Positions 35,832 to 45,316 of a DNA stretch of 64,000 bases are shown here, in pieces. The notes below the pieces were generated by a model. It had not been told where the DNA came from. It searched no databases and saw nothing but the letters and a program-made list of their open reading frames with translations. Made by a program: the position numbers and the translations under genes. Each line of letters opens with the position of its first letter. Position 1 is the first letter of the stretch. This DNA comes from Pseudomonas sp. HS6 (GTDB lineage Bacteria > Pseudomonadota > Gammaproteobacteria > Pseudomonadales > Pseudomonadaceae): the NCBI RefSeq assembly GCF_023375815.1, contig NZ_CP067412.1:186001-250000 (forward strand), written 5' to 3'.

Positions 35832-37084
35832 CTAGGAATCTTAAACAGGCGCTGTTCAGCGCCCTGCTGGTGTGGGCTGTGGCCTACCCGGTACTCGGTC
35901 TGAAGCTGACCATCGTCGGCATCAACCTCGAAGTGCATGGCACCAGTACCTCGACCTTGATCACCATTGCCGTCTGCTCGGTACTGATGTTCCTGCGCGT
36001 GTTGTTCGACCGGCAGATCGGCGCGGCTTGGAAATCCTCGCCGAACCTGCCCAAGATGCCGGCCAAGGCCAGCAGCTTCCTGACCCTGCCGACCACCCAG
36101 CGCTGGATCATCATTGCGTTGATTATCGGTGCGCTGGTCTGGCCGTTCTTCGGCTCTCGCGGCGCGGTGGATATCGCCACGCTGGTGCTGATCTACGTGA
36201 TGCTGGGCCTGGGCCTGAACATCGTGGTCGGCCTGGCAGGCCTGCTCGACCTGGGTTACGTCGGCTTCTATGCCGTCGGCGCCTACAGTTATGCGCTGCT
36301 GTCGCATTACTACGGCCTGAGCTTCTGGATCTGCCTGCCGATCGCCGGACTGATGGCGGCCACCTTCGGCTTCCTGCTCGGTTTCCCGGTACTGCGTCTG
36401 CGCGGTGACTATCTGGCGATCGTGACGCTGGGCTTCGGTGAAATCATCCGTCTGTTCCTGCGTAACCTCACCGACATCACCGGCGGCCCGAACGGCATTA
36501 GTAACATTCCCAAGCCATCGCTTTTCGGATTGACCTTCGACAAGACGGCTGCAGAGGGGATGCAGACCTTTCACGAGTACTTCGGGCTGACCTACAACCC
36601 GGTGAACAAGGTGATCTTCCTTTACCTGATCGCGGTGTTGCTGTCGCTGTTCGCGCTGTTCGTCATCAACCGCTTGCTGCGCATGCCCCTGGGCCGTGCC
36701 TGGGAAGCGTTGCGCGAAGACGAGATCGCTTGCCGCGCGCTGGGTCTGAATCCGACGATCATCAAGCTCTCGGCGTTTACCCTGGGTGCCTGCTTCGCCG
36801 GTTTCGCCGGCAGTTTCTTCGCCGCCCGTCAGGGTCTGGTGACGCCGGAGTCCTTCACCTTCATCGAGTCGGCGACCATTCTCGCCATCGTGGTGCTGGG
36901 CGGCATGGGCTCGCAGCTGGGCGTGGTACTGGCCGCGGTCGTGATGATCCTGCTGCCGGAAATGATGCGTGAGTTCAGTGAGTACCGCATGCTGATGTTC
37001 GGCGCCCTGATGGTGCTGATGATGATCTGGCGACCTCAAGGTCTGCTGCCCATGCAACGTCCTCACATGGAGCTGCGCAAATGA
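35828..37084 (+). CDS. braE: Branched-chain amino acid ABC transporter permease LivM-type
   Basis: Second permease, 418 aa, with about 10 membrane segments. An extra N-terminal hydrophobic region of about 100 residues precedes the LivM core, as in other Pseudomonas BraE. Core signatures are [20 protein letters not shown] and the coupling loop [20 protein letters not shown]. Start and stop overlap braD and braF by ATGA, so the operon is tightly coupled. Confidence 0.95.
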   Translation: MTRNLKQALFSALLVWAVAYPVLGLKLTIVGINLEVHGTSTSTLITIAVCSVLMFLRVLFDRQIGAAWKSSPNLPKMPAKASSFLTLPTTQRWIIIALIIGALVWPFFGSRGAVDIATLVLIYVMLGLGLNIVVGLAGLLDLGYVGFYAVGAYSYALLSHYYGLSFWICLPIAGLMAATFGFLLGFPVLRLRGDYLAIVTLGFGEIIRLFLRNLTDITGGPNGISNIPKPSLFGLTFDKTAAEGMQTFHEYFGLTYNPVNKVIFLYLIAVLLSLFALFVINRLLRMPLGRAWEALREDEIACRALGLNPTIIKLSAFTLGACFAGFAGSFFAARQGLVTPESFTFIESATILAIVVLGGMGSQLGVVLAAVVMILLPEMMREFSEYRMLMFGALMVLMMIWRPQGLLPMQRPHMELRK

Positions 37085-37848
37085 GCCGCGAGATCCTGAA
37101 AGTCGAAAATCTGAGCATGCGCTTCGGCGGCCTGCTGGCGGTCAACGGCGTGGCCCTGACCGTGAAGGAAAAACAGGTGGTTGCACTGATCGGGCCGAAC
37201 GGCGCGGGCAAGACCACCGTGTTCAACTGCCTGACTGGTTTCTACAAGCCGAGCGGCGGCAGCATCGTCCTCGACGGCGAGTCGATCGAAGGCCTGCCGG
37301 GCCACAAGATCGCCCTCAAAGGCGTTGTGCGTACCTTCCAGAACGTGCGGTTGTTCAAGGACATGACGGCGGTCGAGAACCTGTTGATCGCCCAGCACCG
37401 TCACCTGAACACCAATTTCCTGGCCGGTCTGTTCAAGACCCCGGCGTTTCGCAAAAGCGAGCGCGAGGCCATGGAATACGCCGAATACTGGCTGGAAAAG
37501 GTCAACCTCAAGGAGTTCGCCAACCGTCCGGCCGGCACTCTGGCCTACGGTCAGCAACGTCGTCTGGAAATTGCGCGCTGCATGATGACCCGTCCGCGGA
37601 TCCTCATGCTCGACGAACCGGCCGCCGGTCTGAACCCGAAGGAAACCGAAGACCTCAAGGCGCTGATCAGCGTGCTGCGTGAAGAGCACAACGTGACGGT
37701 GCTGCTGATCGAGCACGACATGAAACTGGTCATGAGCATTTCCGACCACATCGTCGTGATCAACCAGGGCACGCCTCTGGCCAACGGCACGCCGGAACAG
37801 ATCCGCGACAATCCTGAAGTGATCAAAGCCTACCTGGGGGAAGCGTAA
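37081..37848 (+). CDS. braF: Branched-chain amino acid ABC transporter ATPase LivG-type
   Basis: Cytoplasmic ATPase, 255 aa. Walker [11 protein letters not shown]-loop in [10 protein letters not shown], a LivG-type signature [14 protein letters not shown] in place of LSGGQ, Walker [14 protein letters not shown] and switch His in [12 protein letters not shown]. The C-terminus ends IKAYLGEA, typical for this branch. It pairs with BraG. Confidence 0.96.
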   Translation: MSREILKVENLSMRFGGLLAVNGVALTVKEKQVVALIGPNGAGKTTVFNCLTGFYKPSGGSIVLDGESIEGLPGHKIALKGVVRTFQNVRLFKDMTAVENLLIAQHRHLNTNFLAGLFKTPAFRKSEREAMEYAEYWLEKVNLKEFANRPAGTLAYGQQRRLEIARCMMTRPRILMLDEPAAGLNPKETEDLKALISVLREEHNVTVLLIEHDMKLVMSISDHIVVINQGTPLANGTPEQIRDNPEVIKAYLGEA

Positions 37849-38550
37849 ATGCTGCAGTTCGAAAACGTTTCCACCTTCTACGGCAAGATCCAGGCCCTGC
37901 ACAGCGTCAACGTCGAAGTCCGCCAGGGCGAGATCGTGACCCTGATCGGCGCCAACGGTGCCGGCAAGTCCACCCTGCTGATGACGCTGTGCGGTTCGCC
38001 GCAGGCGCACAGCGGCAGCATCCGCTACATGGGTGAGGAACTGGTCGGCCAGGAATCGTCGCAGATCATGCGCAAGAGCATCGCCGTGGTGCCGGAAGGC
38101 CGTCGGGTGTTTGCCCGCCTGACCGTCGAAGAGAACCTGTCCATGGGCGGATTCTTCACTGACAAGGGCGACTATCAGGAACAGATGGACAAGGTTCTCG
38201 GACTTTTCCCACGCCTGAAAGAACGCTTCAACCAGCGCGGCGGCACCATGTCCGGCGGCGAACAGCAAATGCTCGCCATCGGCCGGGCGCTGATGAGCAA
38301 GCCGAAATTGCTGCTGCTCGACGAACCGTCGCTGGGCCTGGCACCGATCATCATCCAGCAGATCTTCGACATCATCGAACAGCTGCGCAAGGACGGGGTG
38401 ACGGTGTTCCTGGTCGAGCAGAACGCCAACCAGGCGCTGAAAATCGCTGACCGTGCCTACGTGCTGGAGAACGGCCGGGTGGTGATGCAAGGCACCGGTG
38501 AAGCGCTGCTGACCGACCCGAAAGTGCGCGAGGCGTACCTCGGCGGTTGA
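37849..38550 (+). CDS. braG: Branched-chain amino acid ABC transporter ATPase LivF-type
   Basis: Cytoplasmic ATPase, 233 aa, directly after the braF stop codon. Walker A GANGAGKST, signature MSGGEQQMLAIGRAL, Walker B LLLLDEPSLGLAP, switch VEQNANQALKIADR and the LivF-type end VREAYLGG. Last gene of braDEFG, followed by a strong terminator. Confidence 0.96.
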   Translation: MLQFENVSTFYGKIQALHSVNVEVRQGEIVTLIGANGAGKSTLLMTLCGSPQAHSGSIRYMGEELVGQESSQIMRKSIAVVPEGRRVFARLTVEENLSMGGFFTDKGDYQEQMDKVLGLFPRLKERFNQRGGTMSGGEQQMLAIGRALMSKPKLLLLDEPSLGLAPIIIQQIFDIIEQLRKDGVTVFLVEQNANQALKIADRAYVLENGRVVMQGTGEALLTDPKVREAYLGG

Positions 38551-38564
38551 TTGATCGCTTCAAA

Positions 38565-38594
38565 CAAAAAAACGGCCTTCGGGCCGTTTTTTTA
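38565..38594 (+). terminator. Rho-independent terminator after braG
   Basis: Stem AAACGGCC / GGCCGTTT with a TTC-type loop, an A-tract before and TTTTTTT after. It separates bra from the bufferin locus. Confidence 0.95.
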
Positions 38595-38706
38595 CGTTTG
38601 GAAATTATTTCATCGATTGCTGTAACGCATCGCCAGGTCGTTTCTCTAGTGGGGTAAGCAAGCGCACATCGCTTGTTCCAACCCAAGTTGAAACCGGAGA
38701 AACATC

Positions 38707-39015
38707 ATGACTGCTACCACCCGCACCCTGTCCGCCACCGCCCTGGTTCTGGCCCTTGGTTCTGCTCTGAGCATGGCCGCCGTTTCGACTGTCCAGGCTG
38801 CCGACAACACCAACATGGAAAAATGCTTCGGCGTGGCCATGAAAGGTCATAACGATTGCGCCGCCGGTGCCGGCACCACCTGCGCAGGCACGGCAAAAAT
38901 GGATTACCAGGCCAACTCCTGGAAATTCGTTCCGAAAGGCACCTGCGCCACCACCGAAAGCAAAACCTCGCCGACCGGTTTCGGTCAGATGGAAGCCTTC
39001 AAGGCCAAGTCCTGA
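38707..39015 (+). CDS. bufA1: Bufferin-type RiPP precursor (DUF2282, BufA1-like)
   Basis: A 102 aa exported peptide precursor with signal peptide residues 1-31 ([15 protein letters not shown] then ADN). The DUF2282 core has four Cys at 40, 51, 59 and 80 in [20 protein letters not shown] and PKGTCA. In Caulobacter the homologous bufferins are post-translationally modified on Cys to thiooxazole-type groups that bind copper (from memory of recent work). Here the precursor is followed directly by the modifying MNIO enzyme and its partner. Ribosome site ACCGGAGAAACATC. Modification sites in this protein are inferred, probably Cys51 and Cys59. Confidence 0.88.
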   Translation: MTATTRTLSATALVLALGSALSMAAVSTVQAADNTNMEKCFGVAMKGHNDCAAGAGTTCAGTAKMDYQANSWKFVPKGTCATTESKTSPTGFGQMEAFKAKS

Positions 39016-39040
39016 TCCGGCGGCTGCCCGAGTGTTGATC

Positions 39041-39928
39041 GTGATCACTTCCTGCGACCATGCCTCCACCCGCACTCGGGCAGCCCTCCCCGGGCTCCCG
39101 CCCCGTGCCGGGCTGGGGCTCAAGACCGGGCACTTTCGTGAAGTGCTCGGTTCTTTACCGGACATCGGTTTCTTCGAAGTCCACGCCGAAAACTACATGG
39201 TGGCCGGCGGCCCGTTCCATCACTTTCTGGGTTTGATCCGCGAGGCGTATCCGCTGTCGCTGCATGGCGTCGGCTTGTCCATTGGTGCCGAAGGCCCGCT
39301 GGACATTCAACACCTCAAACGTCTGAGCACGCTGATCGAGCGTTATCAACCCCACTCCTTTTCCGAACACCTGGCCTGGTCGAGCCACGGCCCGGTGTTC
39401 CTCAATGATCTATTGCCCCTGGCTTACGACACGCCGACGCTGAATCGCGTCTGCGCTCACATCGACCAGGTGCAGAACACCCTCAAGCGCCCGATGTTGT
39501 TGGAAAACCCGGCGACATATCTGGCATTCCAGCGCTCGACGATCGACGAAGCGGATTTCATCCGTGAAGTCATCCGGCGCACTGGTTGCGGTTTGTTGCT
39601 GGACGTCAACAACGTCTACGTCTCGTGCATCAACCATCAACGCGATCCCCTGGCCTACCTCGACGCGCTGCCATTGCACGCCGTCGGCGAGATTCATCTC
39701 GCGGGTTTTGCCGAAGATTCCGACAGCCTCGGTGATCGCATGCTGATCGACGATCACGGCGCACCGATCGATCAGGCCGTCTGGTCGTTGTACCGGCAGG
39801 CGCTGGAGCGCGTCGGCCCGGTTGCGACGTTGATCGAGCGGGACAATCAGGTGCCGGCCTTCAACGTGCTGTTGGCCGAAGCACAACAAACCGATGAGCT
39901 TCTGCTTTGCGCAGGAGCTCAGCCATGA
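39041..39928 (+). CDS. bufB: MNIO-family (DUF692) multinuclear iron oxidase, BufB-like
   Basis: TIM-barrel enzyme of about 295 aa predicted to oxidise cysteines of the upstream precursor with a multi-iron centre and O2. Metal-ligand motifs are visible in order: [65 protein letters not shown] and LIERDNQVP. The start is uncertain: in-frame GTG 39032, TTG 39035 or GTG 39041 precede the conserved [17 protein letters not shown], and none has a strong ribosome site. The frame is open further upstream inside bufA1 but that part is not conserved. Its stop overlaps bufC by ATGA. Confidence 0.87.
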   Translation: MITSCDHASTRTRAALPGLPPRAGLGLKTGHFREVLGSLPDIGFFEVHAENYMVAGGPFHHFLGLIREAYPLSLHGVGLSIGAEGPLDIQHLKRLSTLIERYQPHSFSEHLAWSSHGPVFLNDLLPLAYDTPTLNRVCAHIDQVQNTLKRPMLLENPATYLAFQRSTIDEADFIREVIRRTGCGLLLDVNNVYVSCINHQRDPLAYLDALPLHAVGEIHLAGFAEDSDSLGDRMLIDDHGAPIDQAVWSLYRQALERVGPVATLIERDNQVPAFNVLLAEAQQTDELLLCAGAQP

Positions 39929-40677
39929 CTACTCAAGCCACTTTCAGCGCAGCACTTCTCGATGTTGGCCTGCCCTGCCCCCACGGTTTGTACAGCACTA
40001 ACGGGGCCGATCCGGCCAGTCGATTCGCGGTGTACCGCAACAACGTGCAGGGTTCGTTGAGCAACGCACTGGCCGACAGTTTTCCCGTGGTAATGCAGTT
40101 GGTGGGAGAGGAATTTTTCCGCGCCATGGCCGGAGTTTTCATTCAAAACCATCCACCACACAGTCCGTTGATGAGCGACTACGGCAGTGATCTGGCGGAC
40201 TTCATCAGTGGATTCGAACCGGCGTCGAGCGTGCCTTACCTGGCCGATGTCGCGCGGCTGGAACGCTTGCGCACGCTGGCCTATCACGCTGCTGATGCAT
40301 CACCGTCGAGCCAGGAACAGATTGCCGCTGCCTTCGCCGATCAAGAGGCGCTGAGCAGTCTGCAAATTGGTCTGCATCCTTCGCTGCATGTGCTCGATTC
40401 AGTCTTTGCCGTGGTGGATATCTGGGCCGCGCATCAGCACGACGCCACGCTGGCCGGGATCGATCTGAATCAGGCCCAACAGGCGTTGATCCTGCGCAAC
40501 GGGTTGGAGGTCGAGGTGTTCGCCGTGGATCCCGGCGCCAGCCAGTTCATTCGCCAGCTCAAGGCCGGCCTGTCACTCACCCAGGCGCTGGAATCCGCAG
40601 AAGCCTTCGATCTCAGCCAGACCCTGGCCCTGTTGATCAGCCGCCAGGCCATCACCCATTTACATCACAAGGTTTAG
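39925..40677 (+). CDS. bufC: DUF2063 partner protein of the MNIO enzyme, BufC-like
   Basis: A 250 aa protein with an N-terminal DUF2063 domain (sometimes called a putative DNA-binding domain). The signature is [20 protein letters not shown] followed by [20 protein letters not shown], with a second domain after about residue 110. In bufferin and related MNIO pathways this partner recognises the precursor and brings it to the MNIO enzyme. The ATG overlaps the bufB stop, giving translational coupling. No transmembrane segment. Confidence 0.87.
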   Translation: MTTQATFSAALLDVGLPCPHGLYSTNGADPASRFAVYRNNVQGSLSNALADSFPVVMQLVGEEFFRAMAGVFIQNHPPHSPLMSDYGSDLADFISGFEPASSVPYLADVARLERLRTLAYHAADASPSSQEQIAAAFADQEALSSLQIGLHPSLHVLDSVFAVVDIWAAHQHDATLAGIDLNQAQQALILRNGLEVEVFAVDPGASQFIRQLKAGLSLTQALESAEAFDLSQTLALLISRQAITHLHHKV

Positions 40678-40679
40678 CC

Positions 40680-41153
40680 ATGAACAGCCTCGTTGCCAGC
40701 GCCATTGCACTGCTGGAAAAAATCCCACACAGCCTGATCGCTTTCATCGCACGTTTTTCCATCGCGGCGGTGTTCTGGAAATCCGGGCAGACCAAGGTCG
40801 AGGGGCTGGCCATCGACCTGATCGACGGCACCTTTCAGATCGGCTGGCCGCATCTGGCCGACTCGACGATTCCGCTGTTCCAGAGCGAATACCACGTGCC
40901 GCTGGTGTCACCGGAAATCGCCGCTCACATGGCAGCGTTCGCCGAACACTTTTTCCCGATCCTGATACTGATGGGTTTCGCCACGCGGTTTTCGGCGTTG
41001 GCATTGCTGGGCATGACGTTGGTCATCGAGTTGTTCGTGTACCCCGACGCCTACCCCACTCACGGCACCTGGGCGGCGGTTCTGCTGTACCTGATGAGCA
41101 CCGGGCCGGGCAAACTGTCGATCGATCATTTGATCGCCCGGCGTTACCGCTGA
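40680..41153 (+). CDS. DoxX-family membrane protein of the bufferin locus
   Basis: A 157 aa inner-membrane protein of the DoxX family with about four hydrophobic segments. It begins SLVASAIALLEKIPHSLIAF and has AVFWKSGQTKVEG and EHFFPILILMGFATRF. It lies 2 bases after bufC. DoxX proteins are regular companions of DUF2282-DUF692-DUF2063 operons; the role is unknown, perhaps redox coupling or export support. Its 3' end overlaps the convergent LysR gene by 10 bases. Confidence 0.86.
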   Translation: MNSLVASAIALLEKIPHSLIAFIARFSIAAVFWKSGQTKVEGLAIDLIDGTFQIGWPHLADSTIPLFQSEYHVPLVSPEIAAHMAAFAEHFFPILILMGFATRFSALALLGMTLVIELFVYPDAYPTHGTWAAVLLYLMSTGPGKLSIDHLIARRYR

Positions 41154-42058
41154 AGCCGGTCCAGCGCCTCGCCGCTACGCTTGAACCAGCCGATCAGGTA
41201 GTCCGCGAGTACCTGGGTACGTTTCGGTAACCCGCCCTGATACGGGTGAACCAGATACATCGGCATGCGCCGGGTCTGAAAATCACGAAGGAGCCAGCGC
41301 AATCGGCCGTCAGCCAATTCCGCCTGCAACAAATAGGATGGCAAGCGGGCGATGCCGGCGCCCGCCAGGGCGGCTTTCTTCAACAGGTTGTAGTGATTGC
41401 TGGCGAATGGCCCCGAGACCCGCACCCGCAACAACTCGTGCTGCTGGTGGTACAGCCATTCCTCGCGACCGCTGTAGTGACTGTTGAGCAGACAACGGTG
41501 TTCGGCCAGTGCCTGCGGGGTCAGCGGCTCGCCGAAACGCTCCAGGTACGCCGGACTGGCACAGGTCATTTCCTGCCAGGCCAGCAAAGGCTTGGCCACC
41601 AGTCGCTCGTCATTGGCGACTTCGGTGCGAATCGCCAGATCGAAGCCATCGCGGGAGAGATCGCGGTAGCTGTTGTTCAACTCCAGCTCGATCTGTACTT
41701 CGGGGTATTTCTGGGAGAACTCCAGCAACAGTCCATCGAAGAACGTTTCCCCCAGCGACACCGGCACCGTCATACGCACCGGGCCGGCCATATCGTCCTT
41801 CAAGCGCGCCAATGCCTGACGTGCCCTTTCGACCTGGACTACAAGCGCCTGGGCCTGCGGCAACAACGCCGCACCGGCCGCCGTCAGGCTGAGCCGGCGC
41901 GTCGTACGTTGCAGCAACACCACGGAAAACCGCGTTTCCAGCTGACTGATGCGTTTGGACAACTGCCCCTTGCTGCACCCCAGTTGCTGCGCTGCCAAGG
42001 TAAAACTGCCCGCCTCGATCAACACCGCGAACGCCGCCAGATCATCCATCTCGCTCAT
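41144..42058 (-). CDS. LysR-family transcriptional regulator
   Basis: A 304 aa LTTR. It starts MSEMDDLAAFAVLIEAGSFT and has helix-turn-helix AAQQLGCSKGQLSKRISQLE at about residues 22-41, the linker helix, and a substrate domain of the CrgA/DmlR-like group (RTTRRLSLTAAGAALLPQAQ, then GFDLAIRTE). I chose ATG 42058; an upstream in-frame start adds an unconserved piece. It diverges from an SDR gene across about 100 bases, the classic arrangement for a LysR protein and its target. The effector is unknown. Confidence 0.88.
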   Translation of the reverse strand: MSEMDDLAAFAVLIEAGSFTLAAQQLGCSKGQLSKRISQLETRFSVVLLQRTTRRLSLTAAGAALLPQAQALVVQVERARQALARLKDDMAGPVRMTVPVSLGETFFDGLLLEFSQKYPEVQIELELNNSYRDLSRDGFDLAIRTEVANDERLVAKPLLAWQEMTCASPAYLERFGEPLTPQALAEHRCLLNSHYSGREEWLYHQQHELLRVRVSGPFASNHYNLLKKAALAGAGIARLPSYLLQAELADGRLRWLLRDFQTRRMPMYLVHPYQGGLPKRTQVLADYLIGWFKRSGEALDRLQR

Positions 42059-42161
42059 GGATTGTTTCCATTTGAAAACCAAAGGTTGCCCATTAGCGCG
42101 CTTATCAACGAAAAAAACCACTCTAGACTGAAACCTCGTTCAATCACTTGAGGCAAGCACG

Positions 42162-42761
42162 ATGAAAATTCTGTTGATCGGCGCAGGCGGCACCATCGGT
42201 TCGGCCGTGGACAAAGAACTGTCGCAGCGTCACGAAGTCATTCGCATCGGTCGCAGCAGCGGCGATTTCCAGGTAGATATCAGCGACAGCGCATCGATCC
42301 GCAAGCTGTTCGAACAGACCGGCAAGTTCGACGCCCTGGTCTGCGCCGCCGGCAACGTGACCTTCGCCCCGCTGGGCGAAATGAACGAAGACAGCTTCGC
42401 CCTCGGCCTCAAGGACAAACTGATGGGCCAGGTCAATTTGCTGCTGATCGGCCGCGAATTCGCCAACGACGGCGCGTCGTTCACCTTCACCACTGGCGTG
42501 CTCAGCCACGACCCGATCCGTAGCGGTGCTTCGGCAGCTCTGGTCAACGGCGCTCTGGACAGCTTCGTCCGTGCCGCCGCTATCGAACTGCCACGCGGCC
42601 TGCGCGTGAACTCGATCAGCCCGACCGTGCTGGTGGAAGCCATGGGCAGCTACGCCCCGTACTTCCGTGGCTACAAGCCGGTTCCTGCGGCGGACGTGGC
42701 ATTGGCCTACGCCAAAAGTGTCGAAGGCTTGCAGACAGGTCAGACATTTCACGTGGGCTAA
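42162..42761 (+). CDS. Short-chain dehydrogenase/reductase
   Basis: A 199 aa SDR with the cofactor motif LLIGAGGTIGSAV at residues 4-16, DALVCAAGNVTF at about 58-69 and the end GLQTGQTFHVG. It is a short, divergent SDR of the YbbO/CsgA-unlike small group. The usual YxxxK is not obvious; at its place the sequence reads SGASAALVNGALDSF, so Tyr and Lys are lost as in other members of this small subfamily. Ribosome site TTGAGGCAAGCACG. Probably controlled by the divergent LysR. Substrate unknown. Confidence 0.82.
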   Translation: MKILLIGAGGTIGSAVDKELSQRHEVIRIGRSSGDFQVDISDSASIRKLFEQTGKFDALVCAAGNVTFAPLGEMNEDSFALGLKDKLMGQVNLLLIGREFANDGASFTFTTGVLSHDPIRSGASAALVNGALDSFVRAAAIELPRGLRVNSISPTVLVEAMGSYAPYFRGYKPVPAADVALAYAKSVEGLQTGQTFHVG

Positions 42762-42820
42762 ACCCTTGTGATGAACAGTCAGCCTGCGTAACGTGGCGGC
42801 ACTTGTCTGGAGAGCCAAAG

Positions 42821-43474
42821 ATGCGTGTTGCCCGTTCCCTGATCGTTGTTGCCCTGCTCCCTCTGTTTGCCGCGTGCCAGTTGTTCGATGGCGCGCGGGA
42901 AAGCGCCTCCCACGTCGGCCAGACGCGGATGCAAGGGCAACTGACCGCTGCCGACGGCAAACTGGTGTTCCAGGCCTGCGGCGAGCAACGCCAATACGTG
43001 GTCAACGACATCGGCGGCACCAGCGTCCTGCAAGAGGCCGCCACGCTGGCCGATCAACAGGGCAAGCTGTTCGCCGACGTGCGCGGAAAGATCGTCGGCG
43101 ACCGTCTCGACCTGACCCAGTTGTACCGCGTCGAACGCTCGGGCACTGCTTGCGATGATCCGAACTTCAAGCAATTGATCCTGCGCGCCGCCGGCCATGG
43201 CCCGGAATGGAACGTCAAAGTCAGCGGCAAAGGCATGGTCATCGACCGCGAAGGCCAGCCACCGCTCGCCGTGCCCTACGTCGAAGAGCAACTGGGCGAC
43301 GGCCGTTTCAACCTCAGCAGCGAAGCCAACAACCAGCGTATCGAGTTGTGGGTGGCGCCGCAGCGCTGTGTCGACAGCAGCACCGGCAGCGTGCAGCACA
43401 TGAGCGCCGAGTTGCGGATCGACGGCAAGGTACAGCGCGGTTGCGGGTATTTCGGCGGATCGCGCAACGACTGA
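42821..43474 (+). CDS. Outer-membrane-type lipoprotein of unknown function
   Basis: A 217 aa lipoprotein. Residues 1-19 are a signal peptide with lipobox LFAAC, so Cys would be acylated. The mature part is beta-rich, with a repeated layout around TRMQGQLTAADGKLVFQACG and RIELWVAPQRCVDSSTGSVQ, reminiscent of the COG3650/HslJ-type copper-resistance and heat-shock lipoproteins. Six or so Cys could form disulphides. Ribosome site TGGAGAGCCAAAG. It stands between an SDR and an FAD oxidoreductase with no clear link. Function unknown. Confidence 0.8.
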   Translation: MRVARSLIVVALLPLFAACQLFDGARESASHVGQTRMQGQLTAADGKLVFQACGEQRQYVVNDIGGTSVLQEAATLADQQGKLFADVRGKIVGDRLDLTQLYRVERSGTACDDPNFKQLILRAAGHGPEWNVKVSGKGMVIDREGQPPLAVPYVEEQLGDGRFNLSSEANNQRIELWVAPQRCVDSSTGSVQHMSAELRIDGKVQRGCGYFGGSRND

Positions 43475-43569
43475 TCGTTTTACCCTCACGGGATCCGGCC
43501 GTTGCGGCTTATAATCGCCGCCTTCAAACGCCCTGGCGCAGTTGTGCGCCCCGCGAACCGGATCCTGTC

Positions 43570-45183
43570 ATGTTACGAATCACTGAACTCAAGCTGCCGA
43601 TCGACCATCCCGACGAAGACCTGCGCCCCGCCATCGTGCAGCGCCTGGGCATCGCCAGCGATGACCTGCTCGATTTCACCTTGTTCAAGCGCAGCTACGA
43701 TGCGCGCAAAAAGTCCTCCGAACTGTGCTTCATCTACACCATCGACCTCGAGGTGCGCGACGAGGCCAAGGTGCTGGGCAAGTTCGCCGATGACCGCAAC
43801 GTCAACGTGGCGCCGGATGTCAGCTACAAATTCGTCGGCCAGGCGCCGAGCGACCTGAGTCAGCGTCCTATCGTGGTCGGTTTCGGCCCGTGCGGGATCT
43901 TCGCCGGGCTGCTGCTGGCCCAGATGGGCTTCAAGCCGATCATCCTCGAACGCGGCACCGAAGTGCGCCAGCGCACCAAGGACACCTGGGGCCTGTGGCG
44001 CAAAAGTGTGCTCAACCCCGAGTCCAACGTGCAGTTCGGCGAAGGCGGCGCGGGCACGTTCTCCGACGGCAAGCTGTACAGCCAGATCAAGGATCCGAAA
44101 TTCCTCGGCCGCAAAGTCCTGCACGAGTTCGTCAAGGCCGGCGCGCCGGAAGAAATCCTCTACGTCAGCAAACCGCACATCGGTACGTTCCGTCTGACCG
44201 GCATGGTCGAAACCATGCGTGAAGAGATCCGTGCACTGGGCGGTGAAGTGCGCTTCCAGGAACGCGTCACCGACGTGCTGATAGAAGACGGCCAACTGGT
44301 CGGCGTCGAACTGGCCAGCGGCGAAACCCTGCATTCGAAACACGTGGTCCTGGCCCTAGGCCACAGTGCCCGCGATACGTTCCGCATGCTGCACAGCCGT
44401 GGCGTGTTCATGGAAGCCAAGCCGTTCTCGGTGGGTTTCCGGATCGAGCACCCGCAATCGCTGATCGACCGTGCGCGACTGGGCAAATACGCTGGTCACC
44501 CGAAACTCGGCGCTGCCGACTACAAACTGGTGCACCACGCCAAGAACGGCCGTTCGGTCTACAGCTTCTGCATGTGCCCGGGCGGCACCGTGGTGGCGGC
44601 GACTTCCGAGCCGAATCGCGTGGTCACCAACGGCATGAGCCAGTACTCGCGTAACGAGCGCAACGCCAACTCCGGCATCGTCGTCGGCATCACCCCGGAA
44701 GTCGATTATCCGGGCGGCCCGCTGGCCGGGATCGAGTTGCAGGAACGTCTGGAGTCCCACGCCTTCATCCTCGGCGGCAGCGACTACAAGGCGCCGGCAC
44801 AACTGGTCGGCGACTTCATCAACGACATTCCTTCGACCGAACTGGGCGAAGTCGAGCCGTCGTACAAACCAGGTGTAGCGCTGGGCGATCTGGCCCTGGC
44901 CTTGCCGGATTTCGCCATCGAAGCGATCCGCGAAGCACTGCCGGCGTTCGAGAAGCAGATTCGCGGTTATTCGCTGCACGATGCAGTGCTGACCGGGATC
45001 GAGACGCGCACCTCGTCGCCGCTGCGCATCACTCGAGATGAAACGCTGCAGAGCATGAATGTCAAAGGTCTGTTCCCGGCCGGTGAAGGCGCGGGTTATG
45101 CGGGCGGGATTCTGTCGGCGGGTGTTGACGGGATTCGTATCGCGGAAGCTGTCGCACGCGACATCCTGGGCCTGGAAGCCTGA
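43570..45183 (+). CDS. FAD-dependent dehydrogenase, COG2509 family
   Basis: A 537 aa flavoprotein. An N-terminal domain of about 90 residues (MLRITELKLPIDHPDEDLRP) precedes a FAD Rossmann motif PIVVGFGPCGIFAGLLLAQM at about residue 99. Then come NVQFGEGGAGTFSDGKLYSQ and the C-terminal FAD closing motif GLFPAGEGAGYAGGILSAG. The family is widespread (annotated as NAD(P)/FAD-dependent oxidoreductase) and lacks a known substrate. ATG 43570 is chosen because the conserved N-terminal domain starts exactly there; the frame is open further upstream across the preceding gene but is not conserved. Confidence 0.86.
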   Translation: MLRITELKLPIDHPDEDLRPAIVQRLGIASDDLLDFTLFKRSYDARKKSSELCFIYTIDLEVRDEAKVLGKFADDRNVNVAPDVSYKFVGQAPSDLSQRPIVVGFGPCGIFAGLLLAQMGFKPIILERGTEVRQRTKDTWGLWRKSVLNPESNVQFGEGGAGTFSDGKLYSQIKDPKFLGRKVLHEFVKAGAPEEILYVSKPHIGTFRLTGMVETMREEIRALGGEVRFQERVTDVLIEDGQLVGVELASGETLHSKHVVLALGHSARDTFRMLHSRGVFMEAKPFSVGFRIEHPQSLIDRARLGKYAGHPKLGAADYKLVHHAKNGRSVYSFCMCPGGTVVAATSEPNRVVTNGMSQYSRNERNANSGIVVGITPEVDYPGGPLAGIELQERLESHAFILGGSDYKAPAQLVGDFINDIPSTELGEVEPSYKPGVALGDLALALPDFAIEAIREALPAFEKQIRGYSLHDAVLTGIETRTSSPLRITRDETLQSMNVKGLFPAGEGAGYAGGILSAGVDGIRIAEAVARDILGLEA

Positions 45184-45211
45184 TCCGCACGACCTGAAAC
45201 ACTGCAAAAAC

Positions 45212-45301
45212 TGTGGGAGCTGGCTTGCCAGCGATGACGGACTCAGATTCACAATTAATGTTGACTGACACTCCGCTATCGCTGGCAAGCCAGCTCCCAC
45301 A
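45212..45301. repeat. REPIN after the FAD oxidoreductase
   Basis: Inverted pair of REPs of the GCTGGCTTGCCAGC arm type, outer ends TGTGGGAGC and GCTCCCACA, with about 42 bases between. Confidence 0.93.
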
Positions 45302-45316
45302 TTGGTTACCGGTAAC

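Noticed and set aside
43207..43569. In-frame upstream extension of the FAD oxidoreductase
   Set aside because: Runs antiparallel in sense to nothing conserved; it overlaps the lipoprotein gene in another frame and the family domain starts at 43570.
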